A stretch of DNA of 64,000 nt from Aquilaria yunnanensis (Eukaryota; Streptophyta; Magnoliopsida; Malvales; Thymelaeaceae). Of this stretch, positions 1 through 11,141 are shown piece by piece. The number at the start of each line of letters is the position of its first letter. Position 1 is the stretch's first letter. Below the pieces are notes generated by a model that was not told the origin of the DNA, made no database searches, and saw only the letters and a list, made by a program, of their open reading frames with translations. The stretch spans positions 85,996,001 through 86,060,000 of the forward strand of contig CM077597.1 of assembly GCA_039654915.1 (NCBI GenBank), read 5' to 3'. The position numbers and the translations under genes are program-made.

Positions 1-1170
1 ATGCAACTCACACTTACCCCCGAGGCATCCTCAAGTGTGACCTTACAACCTGCACAGTCGATCTAGGCCCTATACTTATTTAACCAATCCATTCCAAGGA
101 TAATATCATATAGTATCAAAGCTAAAACCCAAAGCTCACACAAGAACCTATGATCTCTTAACTTCAAAGGATACCCTTTAACCATTTCATTGCTGAAAAT
201 GATATTCCTCCCAACAGTCTTAATAAACTTCATCTCATCCATCGCAATTCTTTGTAAACCCAACTTGAAAACCATGCTCAAGGAAATGACAGAAATAGTA
301 GCACCAGTATCAAACAAAATCTTAATACTATTGCCCTGAACATCAAAGATACCTTGCATAGCCATAAGCTCTCTAGGTGTTTGGTCTATCAAGTTGAAAA
401 CACATGGTTGCACAAGGGTTTCGGTACATGCATTGCTAGCTCCTGAGACTTCTAACTTTCCTTGCCTTGCTCTTGGCTAGGCCTTGGGCACTCAGCCCAA
501 TGTCCCAGCTAGTGGCAGTAATTGCAGATATCGGTCCCAAGGATGCATGCTTTGTTACCATGAAATTTTTTACACTTAGAGCAATCACCCTTCTAGATCT
601 TTTTGCCTTTCCTACAATGACCTTGGTTTCCTACCAAGTTAGGCCTTTTGCCCCACAACCTTAAGTGAATCGGGACCCATAGCTCAATGGCCTTATCCTT
701 GGGTTTCACCTCCATCAACTACCTTTCCAATGCCAAGGCCTTTTGAACGGCCTCATGATTGGTCTAAACTCTAATAATAGTCAAGAAACTTTTCAACTCC
801 ATCTTAAGTGCATGAATGAACCTTTTTGCTTTAAGTTCATCCTTCTCGGCCATATGAGGAGCATACTGGAAAAAAGAACTAAACTTCTTCTCATACTAAT
901 GGACGATCAAGCTTCCTTGAGCCAAATTATCAAACTCTATCCTCTTTTGATCTTGGGCCCCTTACTATTGAACTCATTCAGGAATTTCTTTTCAAACTCG
1001 GTCCAATCAAGTTTTTTGGGCTTTTGCCCAAGTTTACCTTCATTGTAAGACTTAAGTTTCTCCATGACATCTTTCCACCACAAAGAAACCTTGACTTCTA
1101 AGAAGAAAGGCACTAAATCCATCTTGGCCTTATCATCCAACTTCATGTTCTAAAAAATTTTGTTGGTTTG
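1..1170 (-). pseudogene. Gypsy (Del/Tekay-like) gag C-terminus and protease, broken
   Basis: Polyprotein remnant of a minus-strand Ty3/Gypsy element that runs off the left edge. From 1146 down to 937 the reading frame has the retrotransposon gag signature (WW..V, W.EFEKKFLNEF). Around 480-565 a zinc knuckle is legible (CNYC....GHWAEC) but is interrupted by a stop. From 413 to 63 lies a retropepsin-like protease with FDTGAT at the active site and the terminal ILGMDWL motif usual in Del/Tekay chromoviruses. Protease maturation and capsid roles are known for the family. RT and integrase would lie outside the window. Stops and frameshifts in the gag part show the copy is dead. Confidence 0.8.
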
Positions 1171-2016
1171 TGATGCCTAGAAGCATCTTCGTTGTGTGAC
1201 ATGGTGAGGCCTGGAGGGACTTTCAGTGAGGAAGAAGACTTGAAGTAGAGGTTTCCCAAGAGAATCTGCCTGAAATGCTCAGAAAATAGTGGTTAGGAGG
1301 TCCCCAAAGTCTTTTTCCAGGGGGGGAACCTCCAACGCCCAAGTGAGTGTTTTGGAGGTGAAGAGAAAATAATAAGTAAGGAAGTTTTCTCTTTTGAGTC
1401 CAATCCCTCCTTTTACCAGGGGTCCTTACCGAATATTTATAGAAGGGCGAACAGTAGAAGTCCGCTTGACGTGGGTGGCCTAGATTATGACACGTGTTCG
1501 GTCGGATACAATTCACATCCTCAAGGAGAAGGAGAGTATCTAGCCGACCACAGGCCACCTGGCCAGGAGCCTAGGCCGTGCGAGGGCGGCATGTCAGAGC
1601 ATCTCTACCGGTGGCGTGTCAGAGTGTGTCTGGGGCGACGTGTCAGGGATGTGTCAAAAGCTCCTTAATTGCTTTTGCTGTGCTCCTGAGGTCCCTTTGG
1701 TAGAGGAGACCTCTTCAGAGCAGGAGAACTATCTTTTGAGGTTACTTTAGTATCTCAGGAATATCCTTGCTGAGGGTGGCCCTGTTTGGGGACATTCTCT
1801 TTTGTCGAGGACGGTTCGGTTGTCTTACCGAGGTTGACACTATCGTCCCCAGGGATGAAGAATTACCGAGGTCAGAAGTGGGAAGGGCCAAACATCCTTC
1901 TTCCCGAAGTTGATGCCTCTCCACATCCTTTTTCCCGAAGTTGATGCCTCTCCTTCTAAGGGTGGTGCCTTACCCAAGCCTATGGGTTTGAAAGGTGATA
2001 GGCACCTCGGCTATCA
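1171..2016 (-). mobile_element. Solo LTR of a Tat-type Gypsy family
   Basis: 846-bp LTR starting TGATGCC and ending CTATCA on the plus strand. It has no internal region. It is clearly related to the LTRs of the element at 6461-17608 over its length (shared block atgacacgtgttcggtcgga at about 1486, plus the tgatgcc...gcatcttcg start), but divergent. Flanks GTTTG (1166-1170) and ATTTG (2017-2021) are a probable 5-bp target duplication with one mismatch. It splits the gag frame of the surrounding element: the frame reads WLYQI on one side and KMDLVPF on the other. Orientation is assigned from the coding strand of the related full element. A solo LTR normally results from recombination between the two LTRs of a full copy. 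Confidence 0.85.
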
Positions 2017-2430
2017 ATTTGGTACAACCATCTTTCAGCAGCATCAGGAACACCTACACCATTGAACTTTGGAGTGTTGATATCACGGCATATTGAAAAG
2101 TCCCATATAGTCCAGAGTAATGGATTTCCTCCTCCTTCTATGGGGATGGATATCCTCCTCATCTTTTTCCTCATTATCCTTTTTTATGTTCACTTGAGCA
2201 TGTTCATGCACTTGCTTTTAACCTTGCACTTACCCTTTGGGGTGGGGGATTTTTCCCTTGACCTTGGTGCACTATTGGGCCTTGTTGCACTTCAGTTCTT
2301 ACCCCATTAAGGTCCTCCAAGGTCTTCTCTTTGTTTGGAGGTTAAGCACACTCCTCAAGTAGGATAGCCATGCCATATAGCATCTGGTCCATAGACTCAT
2401 TGAGCCTCCATAACAAAGAAACCACTTCTT
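2017..2430 (-). pseudogene. Gypsy (Del/Tekay-like) gag N-terminus
   Basis: Minus-strand gag fragment, continuous with the fragment at 937-1146 before the solo LTR was inserted. Around 2025-2075 it reads TPKFNG followed by DAAERWLYQI, the usual start of the gag domain in plant Gypsy elements (a P.F.G..DP...WL pattern). The section nearer 2430 has no secure family signature. No intact start codon can be chosen. Confidence 0.65.
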
Positions 2431-2520
2431 TTATGTCTACCTTATTTGGATCACTAGTTCTCATACTAAGAGCCTAAGCCTCAGCAGTAGCACTTGACCA
2501 AGTATTAACCATGATACCTG
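2431..2520 (-). other. Gypsy leader with tRNA-Met-type primer-binding site
   Basis: On the minus strand, right after the LTR end at about 2521, the sequence reads caGGTATCAtgg. This resembles the initiator-Met primer-binding site (TGGTATCAGAG) used by chromoviruses, with mutations. It fixes the LTR-internal boundary of the element whose gag follows at lower coordinates. Confidence 0.5.
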
Positions 2521-5123
2521 TAACCAAAGCCAGAAGACCATACCCAAAGCAACTTATAAGTAGTACTAACTACACTTAGCACAAGGAACACTTAGATTTT
2601 AATTCACTTATTAGCTGTACTAGGACCATTAACCAATGCCCCGGATTACTTAAATGGCAGGCCCTATAGGACTGTAATCCCACTTAGTTACTATTGGTTA
2701 GCCATTACAACTAGTTTCTTAGCCTACCCTGTAAGAAGATATGCATAAGTTTGTCTTGGCGATGCAAACAAATAAGTAAATCATTTACAAAAACATCACT
2801 CGAGCATTGTCTTTAAAAAGTACTTAAACTGTGCCAAGACAATGAAATACTAGTTACTTCAACTTCAAGTAATAGTTTGTGCACACTCAACAACACTAAC
2901 ATGCAACCAAAAGTAACTGAATAGTTTAACACCGTAATGTGCCCTAATAGAGGCAACATCTTAGTACACAAGGTACTATATACATACAAGACAGAATCCT
3001 TAATTAAGATCCATTACTTGAGCCCTACCTTTGAGCTGTCAAGCTTCAAGTGCAATCACATTTCTTATCCGTCTGCACTACTTAGCCTTTAAACTGTAAA
3101 AGCATAACACTTAGTTAATACAAAGCTGAACTAACAAGTATAATTAGAATCTAAAAAATTCTGAAGAATAAGTACCTACAAAAAGAGTAAACTTAGCCCA
3201 CAACTATTCATTAGCTATTAAGCTCGGTGTTAGAAGTTGTACAACAAACTAAGGGAGTGAGTACATGAATGTACTCAGGAAGTGTCCTTTAGGGTACTTG
3301 GAAGAAAGATGGCTAGCAAGCATGCAATATGGCATACAAACAAACAAGCAACCAACTAACAACCAACACAAAACCAACAAAAAAGATATGTAATGCATGA
3401 ATCTGTGATATGCAATATACACAATACTTGGGACTTCTTACACCTTAGGTGTCTTGTTCTTGCTGTGTGCTCAAACGGTGGAGGTACTTGAGACATTGGC
3501 CCTTGTATCTTATATCCTTAACCTCCTTTAGTTCCCATTTATGGGTCCTAGGTCATCACTTCCTTTCAAAACTTACTCGTCTTACCCTTAACTTATTGTG
3601 CAAGGTAGCCATCTTATGTTGTCTAACTTTCCAAGCTCCTTAGTGGCTTACTTACCAAACCACATGGTTTGGTTAAGATCCCCTTAGGTTTCTTCCTCAT
3701 CTCCCTAAAGGTCAAAAATCTAACTCTTGGGCCAATGAAGACTCCAAAACCTAACTTAATCCTTCTAGTGCCCCCTTGATAACTTGAGCACTTATACCCC
3801 TTGCCACTTTACTTAGATATACCTTAACCACTCCACTTAACTAGTAATTAAATATTGCATAATTCATGACTTAGGAATAAGTCTTAGACCCAACCGAGGC
3901 TATAGAACATTTTAGAATAACCTAGGGATGATAACTGAGAGATTAAGACACTCTTTGGAGGCCTCAAGCATGAGGGACTTATGCCTTGGCAATGCCATCG
4001 ATGATGCATTACAAACAGCATCAATTCTTATGTTTCCTAAAAAATCACTTGTGACGCATTGCGTCACCATAGTGACACATCGCTAATGTTTTTCTAGCAT
4101 TACGCAACGGTGTGCGAATTTGCACAAAACTTGCTCAAACTCTCAGTACTCAAAGCCAAATCACATGGATTTTGTTTCTACTTCATTCCCACATATAAAA
4201 CTACATTTATATACCTTATTTTACATAAATTAACTTGAACCCTTAACTCAAATTTAGCCACAAAGCAAGGACAAAGCACAAGCACGCTTGAGTTCAACTT
4301 AGCTCTCTTGAGTTCCAAACCTAAAACCAATGTGATATGGCACCAAGAACCCCAAATTAAGACCATCTCTAGCAACTCAAAAAACTTAAAACCAACTCAA
4401 GAAAAACCAAGAAGCTTACCAGGATTTTCAAGCCCAAAACAAGAATCAAAGAACTAAATGAGAGCAAAAACACCAAGAGTAAGTTAGAGGCTTCTTGGAT
4501 TGACCTTGGGACCTTCAAATTTGATGGAAACTTGAAGGATAAGGGTGCTTTGAAGTAAGAAATCTTATGGGGAGAGGGAGCTATGAAATTGGGAAAGAAA
4601 CAAATGGGTAGAGGAAGTTAAACTTACCCAAAATATCCTAACCACCCCACTAAGTCATAATTCTTGATTTTTTACCTTTTGGGCCTCAAGTTTTTCTTTG
4701 ATTCACTTTGGTCACTAAAAACACACCTAAAACCATCCCTCTTTAGTCCTAAATAGTTCAAAAGCCTCTTACACTTAGCCTCTTAGACACTTAAGCCACT
4801 TAAGACATAAATGTCTCAATGTTGCACTTAGTGAAATTTTTACACTTTTACTCCAAAAGATGGTTCTGATACCTAGAATAACTTATGATCTTAACTTAAT
4901 TAGTCAAAATTCCTTACATGAGCTTAATTTCATCAAAATTACAGTCATGCCACTCTCTTAGGTCAAAATTACCATTTTGGCCTTTTGACTCTTAAGAGCC
5001 AAATTACCCTTAAGAGCTCACCCTTACTTTATACTTAGCTTGTCTTTCTAACTTAATAAGATGCTAACTTGAGATACTTAAGTGAAAACACTTGAATGAA
5101 ACTCACTTACTTGGTTGAAGCCA
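2521..5123 (-). mobile_element. Long 5' LTR of Del/Tekay-like Gypsy element
   Basis: About 2.6 kb with no coding capacity, followed on the minus strand by the primer-binding-site-like sequence and gag. It matches, in inverted orientation, the block at 49711-52380. Shared stretches include the region around 4860-4970 versus 49850-49940 (ggtaattttgacc, agttaagatcataag) and 3640-3720 versus 51110-51200. LTRs of 2-4 kb are usual for this lineage. The outer end is put at about 5123 because Ogre-like LTR sequence begins there; the exact TG terminus is unclear. Confidence 0.65.
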
Positions 5124-6165
5124 ATTGTTAACTAGGAGAGTTGTCACTAGTCGCGAGTGGGTTAGGCTTTGATTCCTTGTTCACCGGCAACAGCGGAGCA
5201 AACTATGGGCTGGATTGTACTGTGATAGAAGTGGTGACCTTGGAGATGCCTTTCTTGATGACCGATGGGGTTTGGCAGTGGTGAACAGAAGACCTAGGAT
5301 GGTGGGTGTTGTATTACAAGCATTTTCTTCCCTTATTTCAATGTCACCGTCGACGGGTAATGCACGAGGGTAGCTGGTTAGCATGTGGCGAGGTGACGGT
5401 GGCCAATTGGGATGGCTAACTGAGGTAGATTGGCAGCAGGGCAATGTTAAGTAGTGAACAGAAAGGCTTCAGAGGTGGCGGCGGTCTGGGAAAAAGGTTA
5501 AGGTCTGTAGAGGTGAGCTACCACAATCTAGGGGGCTGAAGCTATAGTTTTACCCTTTTTCTTGCAAAGTTTAGGGTTACAAATTTCCCCCATTTTCCTT
5601 CTTCTTTTTCCATCTAGTAGTGACCCATATTTATACTAAGGGAGTTTTAGGTGAGATTAACCAAGTTTTTAGATTTTAAAACTCATCCAAATCAAATTTG
5701 GATAGAGTTTAAACCTCTTCGGATGTGATTTGGTTAAAATACTTATCCTAGTCTAGAAAAACTCTTGAGTTGCTGATTTTGCCCCAGATTCTACGTGAAT
5801 TCCTAATTTCACCCAATAGTTTCCTATTTTGTCAATTGATCTCAAAACTTTGCAAAATTTTCCAGATTTTCCTAATCCTTTATAAACTTGCCAGATTTAC
5901 CTCAAACTTTTTGGGTTTGATAGATTTGACAAGAAATTAACATTTTTGCCTAGAACTTTCTAAAAAACTTCCAATTCACACTTAAACTCTCTTTTCTCCT
6001 AAGCTAATTAATTAGTACCTAAACTAAATTAATTCCTATTTTGACCTTAAATGACCATACTAAATTCCAAAATTTTTATAACATGAACAAAAATATAACC
6101 TAAATGTAACTAGACCAAATAGCCCTAAAATAGCAAAAATGACCGGATAAAATTGGGTGTCAACA
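5124..6165 (-). repeat. Partial 3' LTR of the Ogre-like element
   Basis: Starts on the minus strand at 6165 with TGTTGACACCCAATTTTATC and aligns with 25375-26413 (for example ggagatgcctttctt at 5243 and 25519). The inner boundary has a purine-rich stretch (aaaatgggggcagc) directly before the TG, as expected of a polypurine tract. No gene. Short minus-strand ORFs here are matched by similar ones in the other LTR, but this reflects LTR homology. Confidence 0.7.
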
Positions 6166-6460
6166 GCTGCCCCCATTTTCATGTTTCATGGAATATGATG
6201 CATGCAAAGCTATTACCAAATTTTGTTTGGCACCTAACTTGGACATTGAGAACCTTTTCACTACTAAAACTCTTGACGAGAAAACCATTTTTCTCCTTCC
6301 TTTTGAGGTTAAAAAACCTTCCTCATTGTCTCTACAATATGAACTCTCCTATCATTTAAGAATATAACGAGAAAAACACTTTTCTCCTTCTTTATCTAGC
6401 TTAAAAACTCTCCTAGCCTTTTGCAATAAGAACTTTCTTATTACTTTCAAACTTAAAAGG
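6166..6460 (-). other. Ogre-like element 3' region with polypurine tract
   Basis: Non-coding, with diffuse repeats of cttttctcc / aaaactct similar to 17609-17740. It is the left half of the target into which the Tat element inserted. Confidence 0.5.
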
Positions 6461-7431
6461 TGATGCCCCGAGGCATCTTCGTTTGTTGTCATGTTGACGG
6501 GTGGGGAGACTTCCTGAGGAGGCGAGCGCCTAGAGCTCTGGTTTCCCAGCTGAGTGTGCCTGAAAAGCTCAAAGAAGAGGTTAGGAGGTCCCCGGTTTGC
6601 TTTTCCGGGGAGGACCCTCCGACGCCCAAGTCAGTTTCCTGAGTGAAAGTGGAGGAAGAACACTAAGGGATCAAGTGTCTTGCCTGTTTTGTGTTTTCTC
6701 AGAGGGAGGAAAATGCCCCATCCTTTGCCCAGTCCCATTTCCTAACATTTATAGGAGTAGCTGGTCCGTTCAGATCATGACACGTGTTCAGTCGGATTTA
6801 ATCTGTACTTTTGGACCTAGGGGACAGGCAGCCGTTTGCAGCCTCCTTTAGCCCTGGACCCGGACAGGTTGTGTCAGGACTGGGGCGGCTGCGGCGTGTC
6901 AGTTCGTCGTTCTGATGTGACGTGTAGGGCTTGTGGGCGAGATGTCAGAGGCTCCTTAAATGCTCATATCGTACTCCCGAGGTCCCCAGGGCGAGGTCGC
7001 CCTTCGGTGCGTGCACCCTCTTCGGATTCTATCCGTCTTTTGGTGCTAGCACCTTCTTCGGAATCTATCCCATAGTTCTGGGAGTTCCCTTGATGAACAC
7101 CTTCTTCGGGACTTATACCCATAGTCTGGTGATTCCCTAGTTCAGGTGTTTCTTGTTCGGGGAAGATCCTCTTCGGGGCTTCTGACTTCGGGGATATTCT
7201 TCCTTGCTTCAGAGAGATGGCTTTCTTACTCGAAGACGGTCAGTTTGGCCCCTCGATGGAGACGGTGTTATCCTCGAAATTCCTGACGAGCTAACCGAAG
7301 TCTCGAGCTCATAGTGTTTGACTTCGCACCTTCCGAGGTCAGTAAAGATCCTCTCTTGGGTGACGTCAGACCCCTCGGCCAATATTCTGGCAGGGAGTTA
7401 CTACCGAGGAGGCAATAGCCTTTGGCTATCA
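6461..7431 (-). repeat. 3' LTR of Tat element
   Basis: Plus-strand ends TGATGCC...GGCTATCA, so TG...CA in both orientations. It contains a palindromic TGACGTCA (7361-7368), an ACACGTGT (about 6780) and a minus-strand TATAAAT (6747-6753). It matches 16636-17608 almost base for base. Confidence 0.95.
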
Positions 7432-7447
7432 CAGGCCCCCCTCCGAA
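7432..7447 (-). other. Polypurine tract of Tat element
   Basis: On the minus strand ggaggggggcctg lies immediately before the LTR. This is the expected plus-strand priming site at the 3' end of an LTR element. Confidence 0.7.
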
Positions 7448-7840
7448 AAGCCGAAGTGAGAAACTTCGGTTCATCGGTTTTCGGGTCCTGTGGTTGTGAT
7501 ATCTGCGCCGAAGACGACTTCATCTGCCTGAAGCGATGGGCAGCCCTTTTTGCGTCCTCGAGGCGCGAGAAGATAGGCTGTCCCTGTGCCGAAGATACAC
7601 CTTTTGCCCGAAGTGACAGGCTGTCTCTTGGTGTCCTCGTGGCGAGGGAAAATAGGATAACCTTTTTCCGAACATAGACCTTTTGCCCAAAGTCACAGGC
7701 TGTCTTTTGGTGTCTTCTAGGTAACCTACTTTTTTGCCTTTATAGGTCTGCTCATGCGTCGCGTCCTGTGTCCAGCAGAGTCAGTCTAGGGCGGCGCCTC
7801 TAGACCAAATGGTGTCAGAGGGCGTGCTCGACGTGATGGA
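7448..7840 (+). repeat. Internal region with imperfect ~80-bp repeats upstream of antisense gene
   Basis: From about 7508 to 7720 three imperfect copies share the order ccgaag, cttttgcccgaag, aggctgtc, tggtgtcctcg. Nothing coding is recognised. It lies between the 3' LTR and the promoter of the antisense gene. Confidence 0.5.
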
Positions 7841-8042
7841 CGACACGTGGCACGTTTGCTGCGCGATGACCGACACATGGCACACTATTTATTGGGTGGG
7901 AATGCACTGAGTACGGCAGGCGCGACTTTTCAGGTGCATTTAGCAGTTATGGCGACGCTTCGCCTTCCGAGGGGTACTAATGACGACGGTTCACCTGGCC
8001 TTCTCGGCCTATATATACCAGCCCTGTCATAACCCTCTTTTT
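7841..8042 (+). promoter_or_regulatory. Putative promoter of the antisense gene
   Basis: A TATA box TATATATA lies at 8010-8017 and an ACACGTGGC element (G-box/ABRE core) at about 7843-7851. From the predicted start near 8042 to 8262 there is no ATG, so the ATG at 8262 would be the first in the transcript. The promoter lies inside the retroelement and points away from the LTR, opposite to gag-pol. Activity is inferred. Confidence 0.6.
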
Positions 8043-8261
8043 GCTTCTGCTTTTGTTTTCTTCTGCCTTCTAATTCTCTCCCGATTTTCCGCGGCGGTTC
8101 TCCTTTTTCAGGCGTTTTTCCGACCACTTTTCACGACGGCTTCCAGAAATCCAGATTCCGGCAAGACCTTTGGTGGGTTTTACTCCTTTTGCTTTTTTCA
8201 AAGCTTGTTCTTTGTTTTCCCCGAACTCGTTTTCCTTGTTTTTCCTGAACTCGTTTTCATC

Positions 8262-9991
8262 ATGCCTGTTCCCGAGAGTTGGCAACCTCTTCTTTCTCAC
8301 CCCTGCTGCACTACTCCGGCAAAACTAGCAAAGTGGAAGAAAAAGTTTTTCTTACCCTCTTACTCTGTGACGAGGTTGCCCCGTCCTGACCAATTTCCTT
8401 TCTCTAACCGAAGTGATGAAATCACCGTTTTCCGAGCCCAACTGAAGGCCGGACTTCGGTATCCCCCCCCGGAGATGGTTAGCGCATTCTGCAACTTCCA
8501 TGGCATTGCCGTTAACCAACTCCCACCGAACTCGTACTGCTATTTCAACGCCTTCCTCTGTATGTGCGGCGTTTTCAAAATAAAACCTCACTTTGTAGTT
8601 TTTCTCCAGTACTACAAGCTCTTCGTGGTCCCGAAGGGTGGCTTCTACTTTATGCTACCTCGGGGATCCGGGAGCAAAAAGTATACGTTCACCTTCGCCA
8701 CCAAAGACAGCTGGCAAGGGTGGCAACAAAAATTCTTTTTCTTGAAGAAGTCGGAGACTTGGTCGCACGTCCCGACCAAGTGGGCTCAGGGGCGGCTCAA
8801 GATGGATGTTGTTGACCCGAAGATACTGCTAGACGCCGACGTAGCACCTATCTTTGAGGACTTCGACAGGCGCATCCGGGCTGTCTCTGACTGGGCTGCC
8901 GAGGTCTCTCCTCGTGCCCTTTACCCCTTTCCGATCAACTGGAGGCTCATGACCGAAGAGGTCCTTCGGGAACTCAAGGTGGTAAAGGAGCATGAGACAG
9001 ACCTCAACATGCCGAAACCGACTTATTCGGGGAAGGACTCCTGGCTCGTGAAACTCCTTTGGGGGAATGAGACTTATGAGTCGTTTTATGAGAGTAAGTT
9101 ACTTTCTCATTTTTCCCTTCATAACTTCATCTTGGACTTACACTGATCTTCTTTTTCTTTTTTCAGAGATGGGCGACGACGCGGCTGCCTTCTACAAGGC
9201 TCTTTTTACCAGGCAGGCCGAGAGGGGCGAACAGACAAAGAAGGCCGCCTCTCGGAGGTGGAAGCAGACTTCGGCCGGCCCTCCTGCCAAACGGGCAAAG
9301 AAAACTGCTCCTTCCTCTTTTCCGCAAATTCCGGAGGAGGTAGGCGAGGAGCCCGAAGACCCTGTTGCCCCTTTGCCCGAGGTTCCTTCTGTCAACGTCC
9401 CTTCTTCCGACGTCCTTCCTCAAAGCCCCACGCCTTCGCACGCTCTTTTGGAGGGCGATGGGGAGAAGACCCCTTCTGCTGAGGAACGGCGCCAAATAAA
9501 AGGCAAGGGGATCTCTACTGAGGCGACGTCGATTCTTGACGACGACGTTACCGAGGTGCCAGTAGGTTTGTACTTTGTCCAATTTTTCTGGCCTATTGTG
9601 CAGCGGAGGTGGCCAATTTTTCTAGCCTTAACCAATTTTTCTGCCTTGTTGTGCAGCGGAGGTGGCCGCTTCTGACTGGGTTGCTGAACACGCCCGCAAG
9701 AGGGCCTTTCGGGATGCGAAAGTCCCAGCAGGGAAAGTTCTGAAGGAGCCTTTCTGGATGTTCACGGAGGACATGAATATGTACTCCGAGGACTGTCCCG
9801 AGATGGCCAGGCAGATGTGCAAAGGGGTGCTTACTGAGGCCTCTTACAAGGCCCTTACGGCGGCTTACCCAGGCGACATCTCTTTGGCCGCCAAACTCAC
9901 TGAACATGCCGCCCAGGTACGCTTCACTGTTTCCTCAGTGCCAATTTCGCCTTTGCTTTTTACTTAGCATCATTTTCCCTTTGTTTGCTTC

Positions 9992-10029
<38 letters not shown>

Positions 10030-10742
10030 AGCTGATGGGGTATGCGGGGTTGCTCCGTGTTCGGGTGGCGCGAGAGTCAGAAAGGAGGGCGTCACTCTGG
10101 GACCTTTACACCAAGACGAAGGCCCAGTGTTCGGCGTTGGCTGCCGACAATGCTCAGCTGAAGCAGTCTTCAGAGAAGGAAATTGCTGAACTTCGGGAGG
10201 GGTTCATAAAAGAGAAAGAGGAACTTGAGAAAGGCACCTCCCAGAAACTTTCCGACATCGGCTCTCGGATGGCGGAGCTGACTTCGATCGTAGAAACGAT
10301 GCAAAAGGATAAGTCAGAAAGTGACGCAGTCCTTGCGAAGACGCTCGCGGAAAAGTCCCAGCTTGAAGCCGAGGTCGCATCTCTGAAGAAGCCTTCAGAA
10401 GAGAAGAAGAAGATGAAGGCATTGAAGAGAAAGCTCAAGGATCTGGAGAAGGATTACACGGATCTGGAGAAGGACTATGCAAATTTGGCGGTCAAGAAGC
10501 AGGAGTCCGATGATATGACGAAGTTGGGCTTTCAAGACGGCTTCTGTCTTGTTCGGCACCAAATTCTGCAGAAGTTCCCAGATTTTGACCTCTCCTTCCT
10601 GGAAGGCATGAACAACCGTAAGGAGCCTCGGTGGACTTGGTCCAAGATCGAGCACTTGAAACTGCCTCCTTCTCTCCCGGCGCCGAAGGCTGCTGACAAA
10701 AGCACAGAGGCTGGCAGTTCTCAAGACGCCGAGGTTCCTTAG
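8262..10742 (+). CDS. Antisense gene of Tat element, four exons, 733 aa
   Basis: Exons 8262-9093, 9167-9565, 9657-9916 and 10032-10742 have GT-AG introns and keep one open frame of 733 codons. Exon 1 (residues 1-277) resembles the plant 'putative gypsy type transposon' family (Transposase_28): FRAQLKAGLRYP near residue 55, NQLPPNSYCYFNAF, and aromatic-rich KFFFLKK. Exon 2 is Pro/Glu/Lys-rich with a KRAKK stretch at about 319-323, a possible nuclear signal. Exon 4 (residues 498-733) holds a long heptad-rich coiled coil (about 510-640) ending in an acidic/Ser-rich tail. The start is the first ATG after the TATA box. Intron 3 has a ~30-T tract before its acceptor. It converges with pol, whose end lies 400 bp away. 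Antisense ORFs at this position are known in Tat elements (for example Grande). Function is unknown. Splicing is predicted, not shown. Confidence 0.8.
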
Positions 10743-11141
10743 TACTAGGGCCTTTTGTCTTCATTTTCTTCTTCTTTTTTGTAGTCTTTCAGCAACTTTC
10801 TTCTCTGTAAGCACTCTTTGGCTCAATGGATAAAAATTTGGCTAAGTATTTTTGCCAGATTCCTTTGTTTCCCACTGTCCCGAACATAATTCGCTCGAGA
10901 GACTTCGGAATACCATACTTTTGCTTTTCTTTGTCCCGAACATATTCGCTCAAGAGACTTCGGAAAACCATACTCTTGCTTTCCTTCGTCCCGAACATAT
11001 TCGCTCAAGAGACTTCAGAAAACCTTACTTTTGCTTTCCTCGGCGATTGCTTTCCTGAGATTCTTGTTTTGTACTTCTTCAGAACTTTTTACTTGGACAA
11101 ATTTTTCCAACTTGTGCAATACAACTTTCCCACCAAACTTT
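10743..11141 (+). repeat. Convergent intergenic region with 55-bp tandem repeats
   Basis: Lies between the antisense stop and the pol stop. Three tandem units start at 10879, 10935 and 10990, each beginning cccgaacata and continuing ttcgct..agagacttc. No coding sequence recognised. It is placed where transcripts from both strands would end. Confidence 0.75.

Noticed and set aside
9163..9907. Several 70-140-codon minus-strand ORFs
   Set aside because: Opposite strand of the antisense gene exons; no family match and no continuity with pol.
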